Under the pieces are notes generated by a model. The model searched no databases. It worked only from the letters and a program-made list of their open reading frames with translations, and had not been told where the DNA came from. Both the position numbers and the translations under genes were made by a program. Of a DNA stretch of 9,476 nt, positions 1 to 6,332 are shown piece after piece. The stretch is from NCBI GenBank assembly GCA_021815525.1, contig JAKAGN010000074.1:1-9476 (forward strand), in the 5' to 3' direction. Every line of letters begins with the position of its first letter. The first letter of the stretch is position 1. Origin of the DNA: Deltaproteobacteria bacterium (lineage in GTDB: Bacteria > Desulfobacterota > Desulfobacteria > Desulfobacterales > Desulfatibacillaceae).

Positions 1-651
1 CCGATCTCCACCAACAAGGACCTTTCCCGGATGGTGGACGAGGGGCGCTTCCGGGAGGACCTCCTGTTCCGGCTCCGCGCGGTCACCATCCATCTGCCGG
101 CCCTCCGGGACCGGGTTGACGATATAAAGCTTCTGGCCGAGGCCCACGTGGAAAGGCTCTCCCGGGCCGCCAGGCTCGAAGCCAAAACGCTTTCCCCGAT
201 GTTCATCAAGACCCTTGAGGCCTACTCCTGGCCCGGCAACATACGGGAGCTTAACCACGCCCTGGAAAGCGTTTTCGCCGAGGCCAGGGACGAACCCATC
301 TTCTTCGACCGGCACTTGCCGGCCGCCATCCGGGTGGCCGCGGCCCGCTCGGCCTTCGCCCGCCTTAAGCCCGAGGACCGGCCCGAACCCTGTCCAGGCC
401 GCTCGCTCCGCGTTGTCCACCCGGTCCGCGACAAGGAGCCCGAAGGCGGACCCGGTGCCGAAGAGCCATTGAAGTGGCAGGACTTCCGGCGCATCGCGGT
501 GGAAAACGCCGAGCGCAGCTATCTCGCCGACATCCTGGCCCGCTCCGGGGGGGAGGTCAAAAAGGCTTCGGCGCTTTCCGGGCTCTCCATTCCACGCCTC
601 TACGAGCTTCTTCGCAAGTACCGCCTGACGGCCCGGACCGGTTCCGAGTGA
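1..651 (+). CDS. Sigma-54-dependent transcriptional activator, C-terminal part (5' end outside window)
   Basis: The reading frame is open from base 1 and stops at TGA 649-651, giving the last 216 residues of an NtrC-type enhancer-binding protein that would remodel RNA polymerase-sigma-54 at -24/-12 promoters. Visible in order: the sensor I strand (STNKDL, residues 3-8), the GRFREDLLFRL segment carrying the arginine-finger arginines (about 15-25), the HLPALRDR segment, the sensor II WPGNIREL motif (about 76-83), then a linker of roughly 75 residues rich in Pro, Arg and Glu. It ends in a Fis-type helix-turn-helix (AERSYLADILARSGGEVKKA then LSGLSIPRLYELLRKY). The Walker A, GAFTGA and N-terminal sensory domains lie upstream of the window, so the signal it senses cannot be read. 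It is followed by a long gene-free stretch with a sigma-54 promoter at 1075-1090. That this protein acts there is inference only. Confidence 0.93.
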   Translation, partial: PISTNKDLSRMVDEGRFREDLLFRLRAVTIHLPALRDRVDDIKLLAEAHVERLSRAARLEAKTLSPMFIKTLEAYSWPGNIRELNHALESVFAEARDEPIFFDRHLPAAIRVAAARSAFARLKPEDRPEPCPGRSLRVVHPVRDKEPEGGPGAEEPLKWQDFRRIAVENAERSYLADILARSGGEVKKASALSGLSIPRLYELLRKYRLTARTGSE

Positions 652-710
652 GGGCCTGTCAGCCCGCGTAAAAGCTTCGCGCAGCCTTCGCTTCCTTGTC
701 AAAAGGCTTT

Positions 711-832
711 AACCGTCCGGTTACGTTGGTCTTTTGCAAAGCTCACTGTTATTTTGCCGGGTACCATTGAAAAGTTCAATAGCTGCTCGGCTATCAATAT
801 TCTTTCCCAATAATGCACAATGGTTTTACCAT
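711..832. promoter_or_regulatory. AT-richer patch with four short inverted repeats
   Basis: Four palindromes sit within 122 bases in the only clearly AT-rich part of the window: AACCG-TC-CGGTT (711-722), ATTGAA-AAG-TTCAAT (766-780), ATAGC-TGCTCG-GCTAT (779-794) and ATGGT-TTT-ACCAT (820-832). The two with 3-base spacers look like operator half-sites for dimeric regulators. The patch lies about 240-360 bases upstream of the sigma-54 promoter, a distance at which enhancer-binding proteins can act. The half-sites differ from one another, so one regulator binding all four is unlikely. Confidence 0.3.
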
Positions 833-1074
833 AATTTATGGGCCCCCAAAAAAGGCCCGCTCCGGCTCCAAAAGAATCCCTGCTTCCTCCCGCTATCCCG
901 CGGCCCCTTCCCCCACGCGGCTTTTGTACCTCATGGGGAGCACCCGGCCCATTGTCGTCCCGCAATAAAAAATTCCTATCTCAAGGTGGCGATACATCCG
1001 GCCCTCTGCGTGTACCTTGGCGGAACGCCCGCAGGCCGGGCTTTTCAGGGGGCGGCTTTTTTGGGGGAGGGGCA

Positions 1075-1090
1075 TGGCACGGGTCTTGCT
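1075..1090 (+). promoter_or_regulatory. Sigma-54 (-24/-12) promoter
   Basis: TGGCAC at 1075-1080, five bases, then TTGCT at 1086-1090. The invariant GG (1076-1077) and GC (1088-1089) are separated by exactly 10 bases, the canonical sigma-54 spacing, and every consensus position of TGGCAC-N5-TTGC is matched. The predicted start is near 1101, just after an ATG at 1098-1100, so that ATG would not be in the transcript. Downstream, 1101-1584 holds no gene I recognise, so the product may be an untranslated RNA or an antisense transcript running into the convergent cluster. The sequence match is strong. Function is unproven. Confidence 0.65.
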
Positions 1091-1231
1091 TTTACATATG
1101 ATCAAATCCCGGCCGCCTTCGCACAGTGGCGGCGCGGGCGCAGCAAGCCCGGTTCTTCGGCGTGGAAGCGCCGGGCAAGGTTACGCGGGCGCTCGTGCAA
1201 GGAGGACGCGGAGGAGGCCGGGACCGAGGCC

Positions 1232-1268
1232 AAAAAGGGCGGGGCCCTCTGGGCAAGGGCTCCCGCCC
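1232..1268 (-). terminator. Intrinsic terminator closing the minus-strand cluster
   Basis: Read on the minus strand, GGGCGGGAGCCCT (1268-1256) pairs with AGGGCCCCGCCC (1248-1237) around a 7-base loop, giving 12 base pairs with one bulged base. It is followed at once by TTTTT (1236-1232). This is the textbook GC stem plus U-tract. It lies about 316 bases beyond the stop codon of the HsdR-N-like gene and would end transcripts from nadD-rsfS or the larger operon, leaving a long 3' untranslated tail. Confidence 0.65.
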
Positions 1269-1533
1269 GCCCGGCCTTTCGGGATGGAGGAAACCGCCTG
1301 CCGCAAGCGGGCGCTTACTTTGCTGGAAAGTCCGTCGGGCCTTCAAGACCCGGCGGGCGGCTACCGCCGGTCACGGCGTCAGGCGGAGCGGCAAGGGCCG
1401 GAATACGCGGGAAGTCCTGGCGGTCCTTGCCGTTCGCCTCGGAGCTTGGCGGTCGAAGGTTTCAGTGTCGAGCCCCCGTCTTACCTGGGGCCGGCTTTCC
1501 CTCCCAAATCCGCTTCTCCTTTTCCGCTTCATA

Positions 1534-1564
1534 CGGCCGGGCCGGGGTACTCCCGGTCCGGCCG
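1534..1564. repeat. 13-bp GC-rich hairpin just beyond the HsdR-N-like gene
   Basis: CGGCCGGGCCGGG (1534-1546) and CCCGGTCCGGCCG (1552-1564) are inverted repeats of 13 bp (one G-U type mismatch) around the loop GTACT. It starts about 20 bases after the TAG stop of the minus-strand gene ending at 1585. Neither side has a T-tract, so it is not a standard intrinsic terminator. It could protect a 3' end or back-stop readthrough. Confidence 0.5.
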
Positions 1565-1584
1565 CACGCCTTTGGAGACTTGCG

Positions 1585-2115
1585 CTATTTCCGGGCGCGG
1601 TTCACGAGGTCCGCATCGTAGGAGCGGAAGATGATGCGCTCCAGCTTGATGCGCTCGGGCGGAAGGGGCTCGGACGGGGCGCGGCCTGCCAGGAGCGCCG
1701 GGGCCTCGTCGCGGTGGGGGATCATTTCCATGCCGCGGCCGAAGCGCCTGCCCGTGGCCGCGTCCAGGATCAGCGCCTGGCGGCCGTCGCAGACCGCCGC
1801 CAGGGGCGCGGGGACCGCCGCCATGATGCGGGCCGCCGCGAGCGCCATGCGCTCCCAGGAGTCGATGGAGCCGGCCGCCACCTTGACGGCCAGAAAGGGC
1901 GCGCCCTCCAAGAAAAGCGCGAGGTCCACCGCCGAGTGAAAGGCGCCCATGCCCGGAAGCTCGAAATTAACCGGGAAATCCACGCGGATTTCCGCCCGGT
2001 CCCAGCCCTTTTTTTCGAGGAGAAAGCGCTCCACGTCCTGGCGCCTGCGCTCGGCCCCCACGTCCGGCACGGCGAGGCCGGTCACGAGGTCCGTAAGGGT
2101 TTCGGGGCCGCTCAT
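1585..2115 (-). CDS. Stand-alone type I restriction enzyme R-subunit N-terminal-like protein (HsdR_N_2 family)
   Basis: 176 residues. It resembles the PD-(D/E)XK nuclease fold found at the N-terminus of HsdR subunits, here without helicase or other domains: DVERFLLEKKGWDRAEI (about 27-43), the strand AVDLALFL with Asp64, FLAVKV with Lys78, then an SWERMALAAARI helix and a DGRQALILDAATG strand. The usual E-x-K becomes A76-V-K78, so the acidic metal ligand is missing and nuclease activity is doubtful. From memory, small proteins of this type accompany rsfS/nadD in other sulfate reducers and also lack the Glu. The ATG start (2115) overlaps the rsfS stop as ATGA and is preceded by GGAGG, so it is translationally coupled. 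The stop is TAG at 1585-1587. No methylase or specificity subunit is nearby, so this is not a restriction system. Its role is unknown. Confidence 0.75.
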   Translation of the reverse strand: MSGPETLTDLVTGLAVPDVGAERRRQDVERFLLEKKGWDRAEIRVDFPVNFELPGMGAFHSAVDLALFLEGAPFLAVKVAAGSIDSWERMALAAARIMAAVPAPLAAVCDGRQALILDAATGRRFGRGMEMIPHRDEAPALLAGRAPSEPLPPERIKLERIIFRSYDADLVNRARK

Positions 2116-2549
2116 GGGGCCGCCTCCGGGACCTCGCCCTTGGGCGCGGCGGGCTCCTCAGCCTTTGCGGCCGCCTCCGGACGGATGCGGGGGGCGTCCG
2201 CCCACAGGCCCTCGAGGTCATAGTGACCCCGGGCGGGCTCGTGGAATACGTGGATCACCACGTCCTCGTAATCCAGGAGCACCCACGATGCCTCCGGGAG
2301 GCCCTCCACGCCCAGCGGCTTTATGCCCCGGCCCGCCAGGAAGTCGCCGGCGGCCTCGGCCACGGCCTCCGCCTGCCGGGTGGAGCGGCAACTGGCCAGC
2401 ACGAAGTAATCCGCAACGCTCGAAATGCCCCGAAGGTCCAGGGCCACCACGTTTTCGGCCTTTTTCTGCCCCAGGGCCTCCAGAAAAAGGGCGATGTCGG
2501 CGCTTCCCGCGGGCGGCGGCCCGTTTGCGGCCGTCTTTTTTCGTCTCAC
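2112..2549 (-). CDS. rsfS: Ribosome silencing factor RsfS
   Basis: 145 residues. RsfS (Iojap/YbeB family) binds protein L14 on the large ribosomal subunit and blocks subunit joining when nutrients are low. Family signatures are all present: ENVVALDLRGISSVADYFV (about 32-50), STRQAEAVA, GVEGLPEASWVLLDYEDVVI (about 80-99), HVFHEPARGHYDLEGLWADA (about 100-119). A Pro/Ala/Glu-rich tail of about 25 residues extends beyond the usual end and is probably disordered. I chose the GTG at 2549 because it overlaps the nadD stop as GTGA, has GGGAG 8 bases upstream, and gives the normal family length; the frame stays open further upstream but only as a shadow of nadD. The pairing with nadD is widely conserved. 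Confidence 0.95.
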   Translation of the reverse strand: MRRKKTAANGPPPAGSADIALFLEALGQKKAENVVALDLRGISSVADYFVLASCRSTRQAEAVAEAAGDFLAGRGIKPLGVEGLPEASWVLLDYEDVVIHVFHEPARGHYDLEGLWADAPRIRPEAAAKAEEPAAPKGEVPEAAP

Positions 2550-3184
2550 CTGTAAAGCTCCCTTGTGCGGATGTAATCTTCCACGGCCCTTGGGACCAGG
2601 AAGCCGATGCTTCGGCCCGCGCCCACGGCCTTGCGGATGAAGGACGAGGAGATGCCCATGGGCGTCACGCCGAAAAATTCCATCTTCATGCCCGGCCGCC
2701 CGGCTTTTTCGAGGGCCGGCGCAAGGACCTTCTCCGCGTAGGCCTCCATCTCGTTCCGGCCCGGGTCGCCGGGCCAGGGACGCGACATCACCACGAAGCG
2801 GGCCAGCGAAAAGAGCTCCTCGTAACGCCGCCAGGTGGAGATTTCCAGAAACGCGTCCAGGCCCACCAGAAAGAAGCGCTCCCAATCCGGGTAGGCGCGG
2901 CTGAAATGGGTGAGGGTCTCGATGGTGTAGGAGGGCACCGGACGGGCCACCTCGAAGTCGCAGGCGAGAAAACCCGGCGCGCCCTTTACGGCCAGCTCGG
3001 TCATTGCGAGCCGGTGGGCGCTTTCCGCCACCCCGCCCGTCTTCTTGTGGGGCGCCCGAAAGCTCGGCACGAAGAAGACCTTTTCCAGCCCGAAGGCCTC
3101 CTTCACCTCCAGGGCCGCCCGCAGGTGCCCAAGGTGGATGGGGTCGAAGGTGCCACCGAATATGCCGAGACGTTTTTGTTCCAC
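2546..3184 (-). CDS. nadD: Nicotinate-nucleotide adenylyltransferase
   Basis: 212 residues. It joins nicotinate mononucleotide and ATP to give deamido-NAD and pyrophosphate, a cytosolic step common to de novo and salvage NAD synthesis. Nucleotidyltransferase motifs are intact: GGTFDP (10-15), HLGH (17-20), FFVPSFRAPHKK (37-48), SYTIETL (85-91), GLDAF (108-112), TWRRYEELF (117-125) and the C-terminal ISSSFIR (178-184). The start is GTG at 3184 with GGAAGGGG just upstream; it places the nucleotide-binding loop at the normal distance from the N-terminus. It overlaps rsfS by 4 bases. Upstream, instead of adjoining proA directly, it is separated from it by about 720 bases that hold a broken gene and repeats. 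Confidence 0.97.
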   Translation of the reverse strand: MEQKRLGIFGGTFDPIHLGHLRAALEVKEAFGLEKVFFVPSFRAPHKKTGGVAESAHRLAMTELAVKGAPGFLACDFEVARPVPSYTIETLTHFSRAYPDWERFFLVGLDAFLEISTWRRYEELFSLARFVVMSRPWPGDPGRNEMEAYAEKVLAPALEKAGRPGMKMEFFGVTPMGISSSFIRKAVGAGRSIGFLVPRAVEDYIRTRELYR

Positions 3185-3198
3185 TACCCCTTCCCGCG

Positions 3199-3230
3199 TT
3201 GACGGCCTGTCAAGGCGCTATTTCGGCGCC
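3199..3230. repeat. Two adjacent short hairpins before nadD
   Basis: TTGAC-GGCCT-GTCAA (3199-3213) is followed directly by GGCGC-TATTTCG-GCGCC (3214-3230). They lie between the stop of the frameshifted gene (3241) and the nadD start (3184). There is no T-tract, so they are not terminators. TTGACA on the minus strand resembles a -35 box, but no sensible -10 fits before nadD. Confidence 0.3.
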
Positions 3231-3240
3231 CATGCCCGCG

Positions 3241-3680
3241 TTACAGGTTCATCCGCGTGCTTTTTCCAGCGGAAACGATGTAGCCCCGTACGTGGGCGCG
3301 CCGTTTCACCTGCTCTACGTTGGCCCGCCACTCGTCGAACACCGCCGAGTCCCAGGAATCGGACACCAGGACGGCCGCCCTCGTGACGTCGGGGCAGCGG
3401 CCCTGCATGTGCTGGACGAAGCGCTCCAGCATGGTCCGGAAGCCGATATGACCCCTTCCGGCCGTGTATTTCCGGGAGGAAAGGCTCACGAAGAAGGCCA
3501 GCTCTCGGCAGGCGCCCGGCCGGCCGCCTGGATGGCAGTTGAATGGATCGCCGCAGGCCTCACCGTCCCCGAGAATCGCCGCTATGTCTCGGCGGCGTCG
3601 ATGCCCCGGCCCCCATCCGCCGCGTCCTGCAAAGCGCCGCACAGCCGCTCGATGGCCGAATCCAGGTCATGGGTGCTCAT
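3241..3680 (-). pseudogene. Frameshifted gene of unknown function between proA and nadD
   Basis: Two overlapping frames together read as one protein of about 145 residues. The first starts at ATG 3680, with GGGGG a few bases upstream, and runs MSTHDLDSAIERLCGALQDA to a TAG at 3582-3584. The second continues in the frame one base back: DIAAILGDGEACGDPFNCHP, then ELAFFVSLSSRKYTAG, HIGFRTMLERFVQHMQGR, AAVLVSDSWDSAVFDEWRAN, ending at TAA 3241-3243. The second frame also has an ATG at 3642, but its first ~18 residues are low-complexity Arg/Gly and not protein-like. The span is one base short of a multiple of three, as expected for a single deletion near 3582-3610, where there is a run of five G. 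I do not recognise the family. No signal peptide or membrane segment is seen. A sequencing error or an intact short gene starting at 3642 are alternatives. Confidence 0.6.
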
Positions 3681-3700
3681 GTCATATCCCCCACGTCATT

Positions 3701-3770
3701 GATCGTAGAAGAGATAATTGCAAAATACTCCGTATGTTGGGCCTCGTTTCGCTTGGCCCGACCTACGATC
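3701..3770. repeat. Imperfect palindromic repeat unit
   Basis: Outer arms GATCGTAG (3701-3708) and CTACGATC (3763-3770) are perfect inverted repeats. Inside, CGTATGTTGGGCC (3731-3743) faces GGCCCGACCTACG (3755-3767) with 11 of 13 positions complementary and two wobble-type mismatches. The pattern of GTTGGG near one end and CCCAACC/CCCGACC near the other resembles dispersed palindromes known from many proteobacterial genomes (from memory). It lies between the broken gene and the 121-base element. Confidence 0.55.
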
Positions 3771-3782
3771 TGTGCCTCGTGG

Positions 3783-3903
3783 AGGCCGATCACAAGCGAT
3801 GAGCCGCAAGGCGCGCAAGTCGAACGCGATGGGAGCGTACTGTTCGTACGCGACCGAGCGTGAGACGAAGCGCAACACTGCGGATCGCGTTTGTGGACGG
3901 CCT
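3783..3903 (+). repeat. 121-base terminal-inverted-repeat element, copy 1
   Basis: Terminal inverted repeats: AGGCCG (3783-3788) with CGGCCT (3898-3903), CACAA (3791-3795) with TTGTG (3891-3895), and GCGAT (3796-3800) with ATCGC (3884-3888). The centre is a hairpin GCGTAC-TGTTC-GTACGC (3835-3851). It is collinear, at identical total length, with the minus-strand segment 8169-8049: 12 of 14 bases agree at GCAAGGnGnGCAAG and 20 of 22 across the central hairpin, with one-base compensating gaps elsewhere. It ends one base from the proA stop codon (3905-3907) and has no coding capacity. Likely a non-autonomous mobile palindrome (MITE/REP-like). Confidence 0.7.
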
Positions 3904-3904
3904 T

Positions 3905-5155
3905 TCAGGACCTCACCTGCCCATCGCCCATGACCACGAACTTCTTCGCCGTAAGTTCGTCCACCCCCATGGGCCCGAAGGCGTGGAGCTTGGACGTTGA
4001 AATTCCGATCTCGGCTCCAAGGCCCAGCTGGCCGCCGTCGTTGAAGCGGGTGGAGGCGTTCACCGCCACCATTGAGGCGTCCGCCTCCCTGAGGAAGCGC
4101 CGCGCCCGCTCGTAATCTTGCGTCACGATGGCCTCGCTGTGCTGGGAGCCGTGGCGGGCGATGTGGGAAAGGGCCTCGTCCATGCCCTCCACCACCTTGA
4201 CGGCTAAAATCAGGTCCAGGAACTCGAAGCCGAAGTCGGTCTCGGCCGCGGGCTTGGCGTAGGGCAGAATGGCGCAGGTTTTCGGGCAGCCGCGAAGCTC
4301 CACCCCGGCGTCCGCAAGGCTTTTCCCCGCAAGCGGCAGAAAGCGTTCCGCCTCGGCCGCGTGCACCAAAAGCGTCTCGGCCGCGTTGCACACCCCGGGC
4401 CGCTGGACCTTGGCGTTCATGATGATGGTCACGGCCATCCCGAGGTCGGCGCCTTCGTCCACGTAAACGTGGCACACGCCCTTGTAGTGCTTCAAAACCG
4501 GTATCCGCGAGTGCTGCACCACAAACCGTATGAGGCCTTCGCCGCCCCGGGGGATCACGAGGTCGATAAGCTCCTCCTGGGCCAGAAGAATCTTCACCGC
4601 CTCCCTGTCCGTAACCGGCACCACCTGCACCGCGTCCTCCGGCAGGCCGTTTTCCGCCAAGGCCTCCCGGATGAGGCCGCCCAGCACGCGGTTGGAGAGG
4701 ATGGCCTCGCTCCCGCCGCGCAGTATCACTGCGTTTCCGGCCTTGAGGCAAAGACCAGCCGCGTCCACCGTTACGTTGGGGCGCGACTCGTATATCATGG
4801 CCACGACCCCTAGGGGTATCCGCATCCGCGCCACGGATAGGCCGTTCGGGCGTACGGCGGTTTCGGTGAGGGAGCCTATGGGATCCGGCAGCGCCGCCAC
4901 TTCCGATAGCCCCTGGATCATGGAGGCGATCACCTTGTCGGAGATCGTCAGGCGGTCCACCATGGCGGCCGATAGCCCCCGCTCCCGCGCCGCGGCCACG
5001 TCCTTGGCGTTTTCGGCCTGGATGAGCGCCTTTTTCTCGGAAAGTTTCTGGGAAAGCGCCGCAAGGACCGCGTTCTTTTGCACGCCGGAGGCGGCGGCCA
5101 TGCGCCGGGAAGCCTCCCGCGCGGCCCGGGCCATTTTTTCGATGGTATCAAGCAT
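3905..5155 (-). CDS. proA: Glutamate-5-semialdehyde dehydrogenase (gamma-glutamyl phosphate reductase)
   Basis: 416 residues, the usual length. It reduces gamma-glutamyl phosphate with NADPH to glutamate semialdehyde, the second step of proline synthesis. Landmarks: IYESRPNVTVDAAGLCLKAG (121-140) for the nucleotide site, ILRGGSEA (144-151), LVIPRGG (199-205), the catalytic Cys256 in QRPGVCNAAETLLV, SQHSEAIVT (337-345) and the C-terminal block RFNDGGQLGLGAEIGISTSK (370-389) followed by HAFGPMG. I chose ATG 5155 (MLDTIEKM) because it lies 5 bases after the proB stop, has AGGG upstream, and matches the family N-terminus; the open frame upstream is a shadow of proB. Co-transcribed with proB. The stop TGA (3905-3907) abuts a repeat element. 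Confidence 0.97.
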   Translation of the reverse strand: MLDTIEKMARAAREASRRMAAASGVQKNAVLAALSQKLSEKKALIQAENAKDVAAARERGLSAAMVDRLTISDKVIASMIQGLSEVAALPDPIGSLTETAVRPNGLSVARMRIPLGVVAMIYESRPNVTVDAAGLCLKAGNAVILRGGSEAILSNRVLGGLIREALAENGLPEDAVQVVPVTDREAVKILLAQEELIDLVIPRGGEGLIRFVVQHSRIPVLKHYKGVCHVYVDEGADLGMAVTIIMNAKVQRPGVCNAAETLLVHAAEAERFLPLAGKSLADAGVELRGCPKTCAILPYAKPAAETDFGFEFLDLILAVKVVEGMDEALSHIARHGSQHSEAIVTQDYERARRFLREADASMVAVNASTRFNDGGQLGLGAEIGISTSKLHAFGPMGVDELTAKKFVVMGDGQVRS

Positions 5156-5160
5156 GGATT

Positions 5161-6321
5161 TCAGCCCTTTTCGCTGTCGGTCAAAACGAGGTTGTCCCGG
5201 TGCACCACCTCGTCGTGGCGGCCTTCGCCTAAAATCTCGACGATCATGGACGAGGGCTTTCCCATTATGAGGCGAAGCTCCGCCGATGAGAAGCTGGAAA
5301 GCCCTACGGCGATGTCCAAGCCTTCCGCGTTTTTCAGGGTGACCGGCGCGCCCTCCCGGAAATCGCCTTCCACATCCTTCACGCCCACCGGCAAAAGGCT
5401 CTTGCCGCCCGAAACCAGCGCTTTCGCGGCTCCCGCGTCCACCACGATGACGCCCTTGGGCCGCGCCGCGTAGGCCAGCCAGCATTTGCGGCGGTCCATG
5501 CGGGTGGGGGCTGGCGAAAAGAAGGTGCCGGAGGCCCCGCCCGACAGCACGTCGGTCAGGACGCCTTTGCGCTTGCCGCTCGCCACCACCACCGGGATGC
5601 CGGCCCGCCCCGCCTTTCTGGCCGCAGCCAGCTTGGATGCCATGCCGCCGGTGCCCACGGCGCTTCCCGAGCCGCCCGCCTCCTTCGCCCGGGCCGCGAT
5701 CTCCCCGCAGGCCACCTCGCACACCAGGCGCGCGCCGGGGAAGGTCCTGGGGTCGGCCGTGTAGAGGCCCTCGATGTCGGTCAAAATCACCAGGGCCCGG
5801 GCGTCCATCAGGTGGGCGATCATGGCGGATAGGTTGTCGTTGTCGCCGAACTTGAGCTCCTCGGTGGCCACGGTGTCGTTCTCGTTGATGATGGGGACAA
5901 CCCCCCAGGAAAGGAGCGTGGTCAAGGTGTTCCGGGCGTTCAAGTAGGAGACGCGCCGCGCCAGGTCGTCCCCGGAAAGCAGCACCTGGGCCACCTTTTT
6001 GCCGTGCTCCTCGAAGGCCTTCTCGTACTTGCGGATGAGGGCGCCCTGGCCCACGGCGGCCACGGCCTGCTTCTCCCGCATGGCGGAGGGCTTTTGTGAA
6101 AGACCCATGCGGCGCATTCCTGCCGCCACGGCCCCGGAGGAGACCAGGATGATCTGGCGGCCCGCGTCCACGAGCGCCGAAATCTCCCTTGAAAGGCCAG
6201 CGATGGCCCCAAGGTCGAGGCCGTCCTCGGCGGTGAGGACCGCGCTTCCCACCTTCACCACCACCCGGCGGGCCGACGCGAGGGCCTCGCGGCCGTCAGA
6301 TTTGCGCTTGGTTTCTTCCAT
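5161..6321 (-). CDS. proB: Glutamate 5-kinase
   Basis: 386 residues: an amino acid kinase domain followed by a PUA domain, the long bacterial form. It phosphorylates glutamate with ATP to gamma-glutamyl phosphate, the committed and proline-inhibited step of proline synthesis. Seen: VVKVGS (21-26), ILVSSGAVAAGM (58-69), REKQAVAAVGQGAL (82-95), INENDTV (145-151), KFGDNDNLSA (157-166), TDIEGLYTADP (181-191), GTGGMASK (223-230), and a PUA segment from KGVIVVDAGAAKAL (289-302) to about 365. The start ATG 6321 is preceded by GGAGG 12 bases away. That GGAGG is itself part of the repeat at 6333-6582. A TTG one codon earlier would have tighter spacing but is less likely. The frame stays open into the repeat, which is not coding. 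Confidence 0.96.
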   Translation of the reverse strand: MEETKRKSDGREALASARRVVVKVGSAVLTAEDGLDLGAIAGLSREISALVDAGRQIILVSSGAVAAGMRRMGLSQKPSAMREKQAVAAVGQGALIRKYEKAFEEHGKKVAQVLLSGDDLARRVSYLNARNTLTTLLSWGVVPIINENDTVATEELKFGDNDNLSAMIAHLMDARALVILTDIEGLYTADPRTFPGARLVCEVACGEIAARAKEAGGSGSAVGTGGMASKLAAARKAGRAGIPVVVASGKRKGVLTDVLSGGASGTFFSPAPTRMDRRKCWLAYAARPKGVIVVDAGAAKALVSGGKSLLPVGVKDVEGDFREGAPVTLKNAEGLDIAVGLSSFSSAELRLIMGKPSSMIVEILGEGRHDEVVHRDNLVLTDSEKG

Positions 6322-6332
6322 CAAAAAAGAAT

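Larger units (their letters stand above)
652..1584. other. Gene-free region between convergent genes
   Basis: About 930 bases separate the activator from the minus-strand cluster. Several frames are open for long stretches, but their translations are rich in Arg, Gly and Pro, match no family I know, and lack a consistent third-position G/C pattern or a good ribosome binding site, so I call no gene. Contents: an AT-richer patch with four palindromes (711-832), a weak plus-strand hairpin with four T (1027-1045), a sigma-54 promoter (1075-1090), a minus-strand intrinsic terminator (1232-1268), a 7-bp hairpin CCGGCGG/CCGCCGG (1350-1370) and a 13-bp hairpin (1534-1564). I looked for the conserved segments of RNase P RNA and tmRNA and did not find a coherent set. 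A structured RNA or a decayed gene remains possible. Confidence 0.6.

Noticed and set aside
1027..1045. Plus-strand hairpin GCCCG-CAGGC-CGGGC followed by TTTT
   Set aside because: The stem is only 5 bp and lies almost 400 bases past the activator gene. Too weak to call a terminator.
1290..1350. Possible RNase P RNA 5' segment (GGAAAGTCCG after a CCGCAAGCGG hairpin)
   Set aside because: Only this short stretch resembles the conserved 5' region; the ACAGAA-type 3' motif and the other conserved helices are not present at suitable distances on either strand.
1126..1584. Long plus-strand open frames across the gene-free region
   Set aside because: The translations are Arg/Gly/Pro-rich, match no family I know, have no good ribosome binding site, and run into the antisense of the HsdR-N-like gene. 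Such open frames are common by chance in GC-rich DNA.
1585..2115. Restriction-modification or other defence system
   Set aside because: Only an R-subunit N-terminal-like domain is present, with an incomplete active site and no methylase, specificity or helicase gene. It sits in a housekeeping operon.
3186..3213. TTGACA on the minus strand as a promoter for nadD
   Set aside because: A -10 at the right spacing would fall on the nadD ribosome binding site and put the start inside the gene. The match is better explained by the TTGAC/GTCAA palindrome.
5156..5722. N-terminal extension of ProA
   Set aside because: It is the shadow of proB in another frame. ATG 5155 gives the family-typical N-terminus right after the proB stop.
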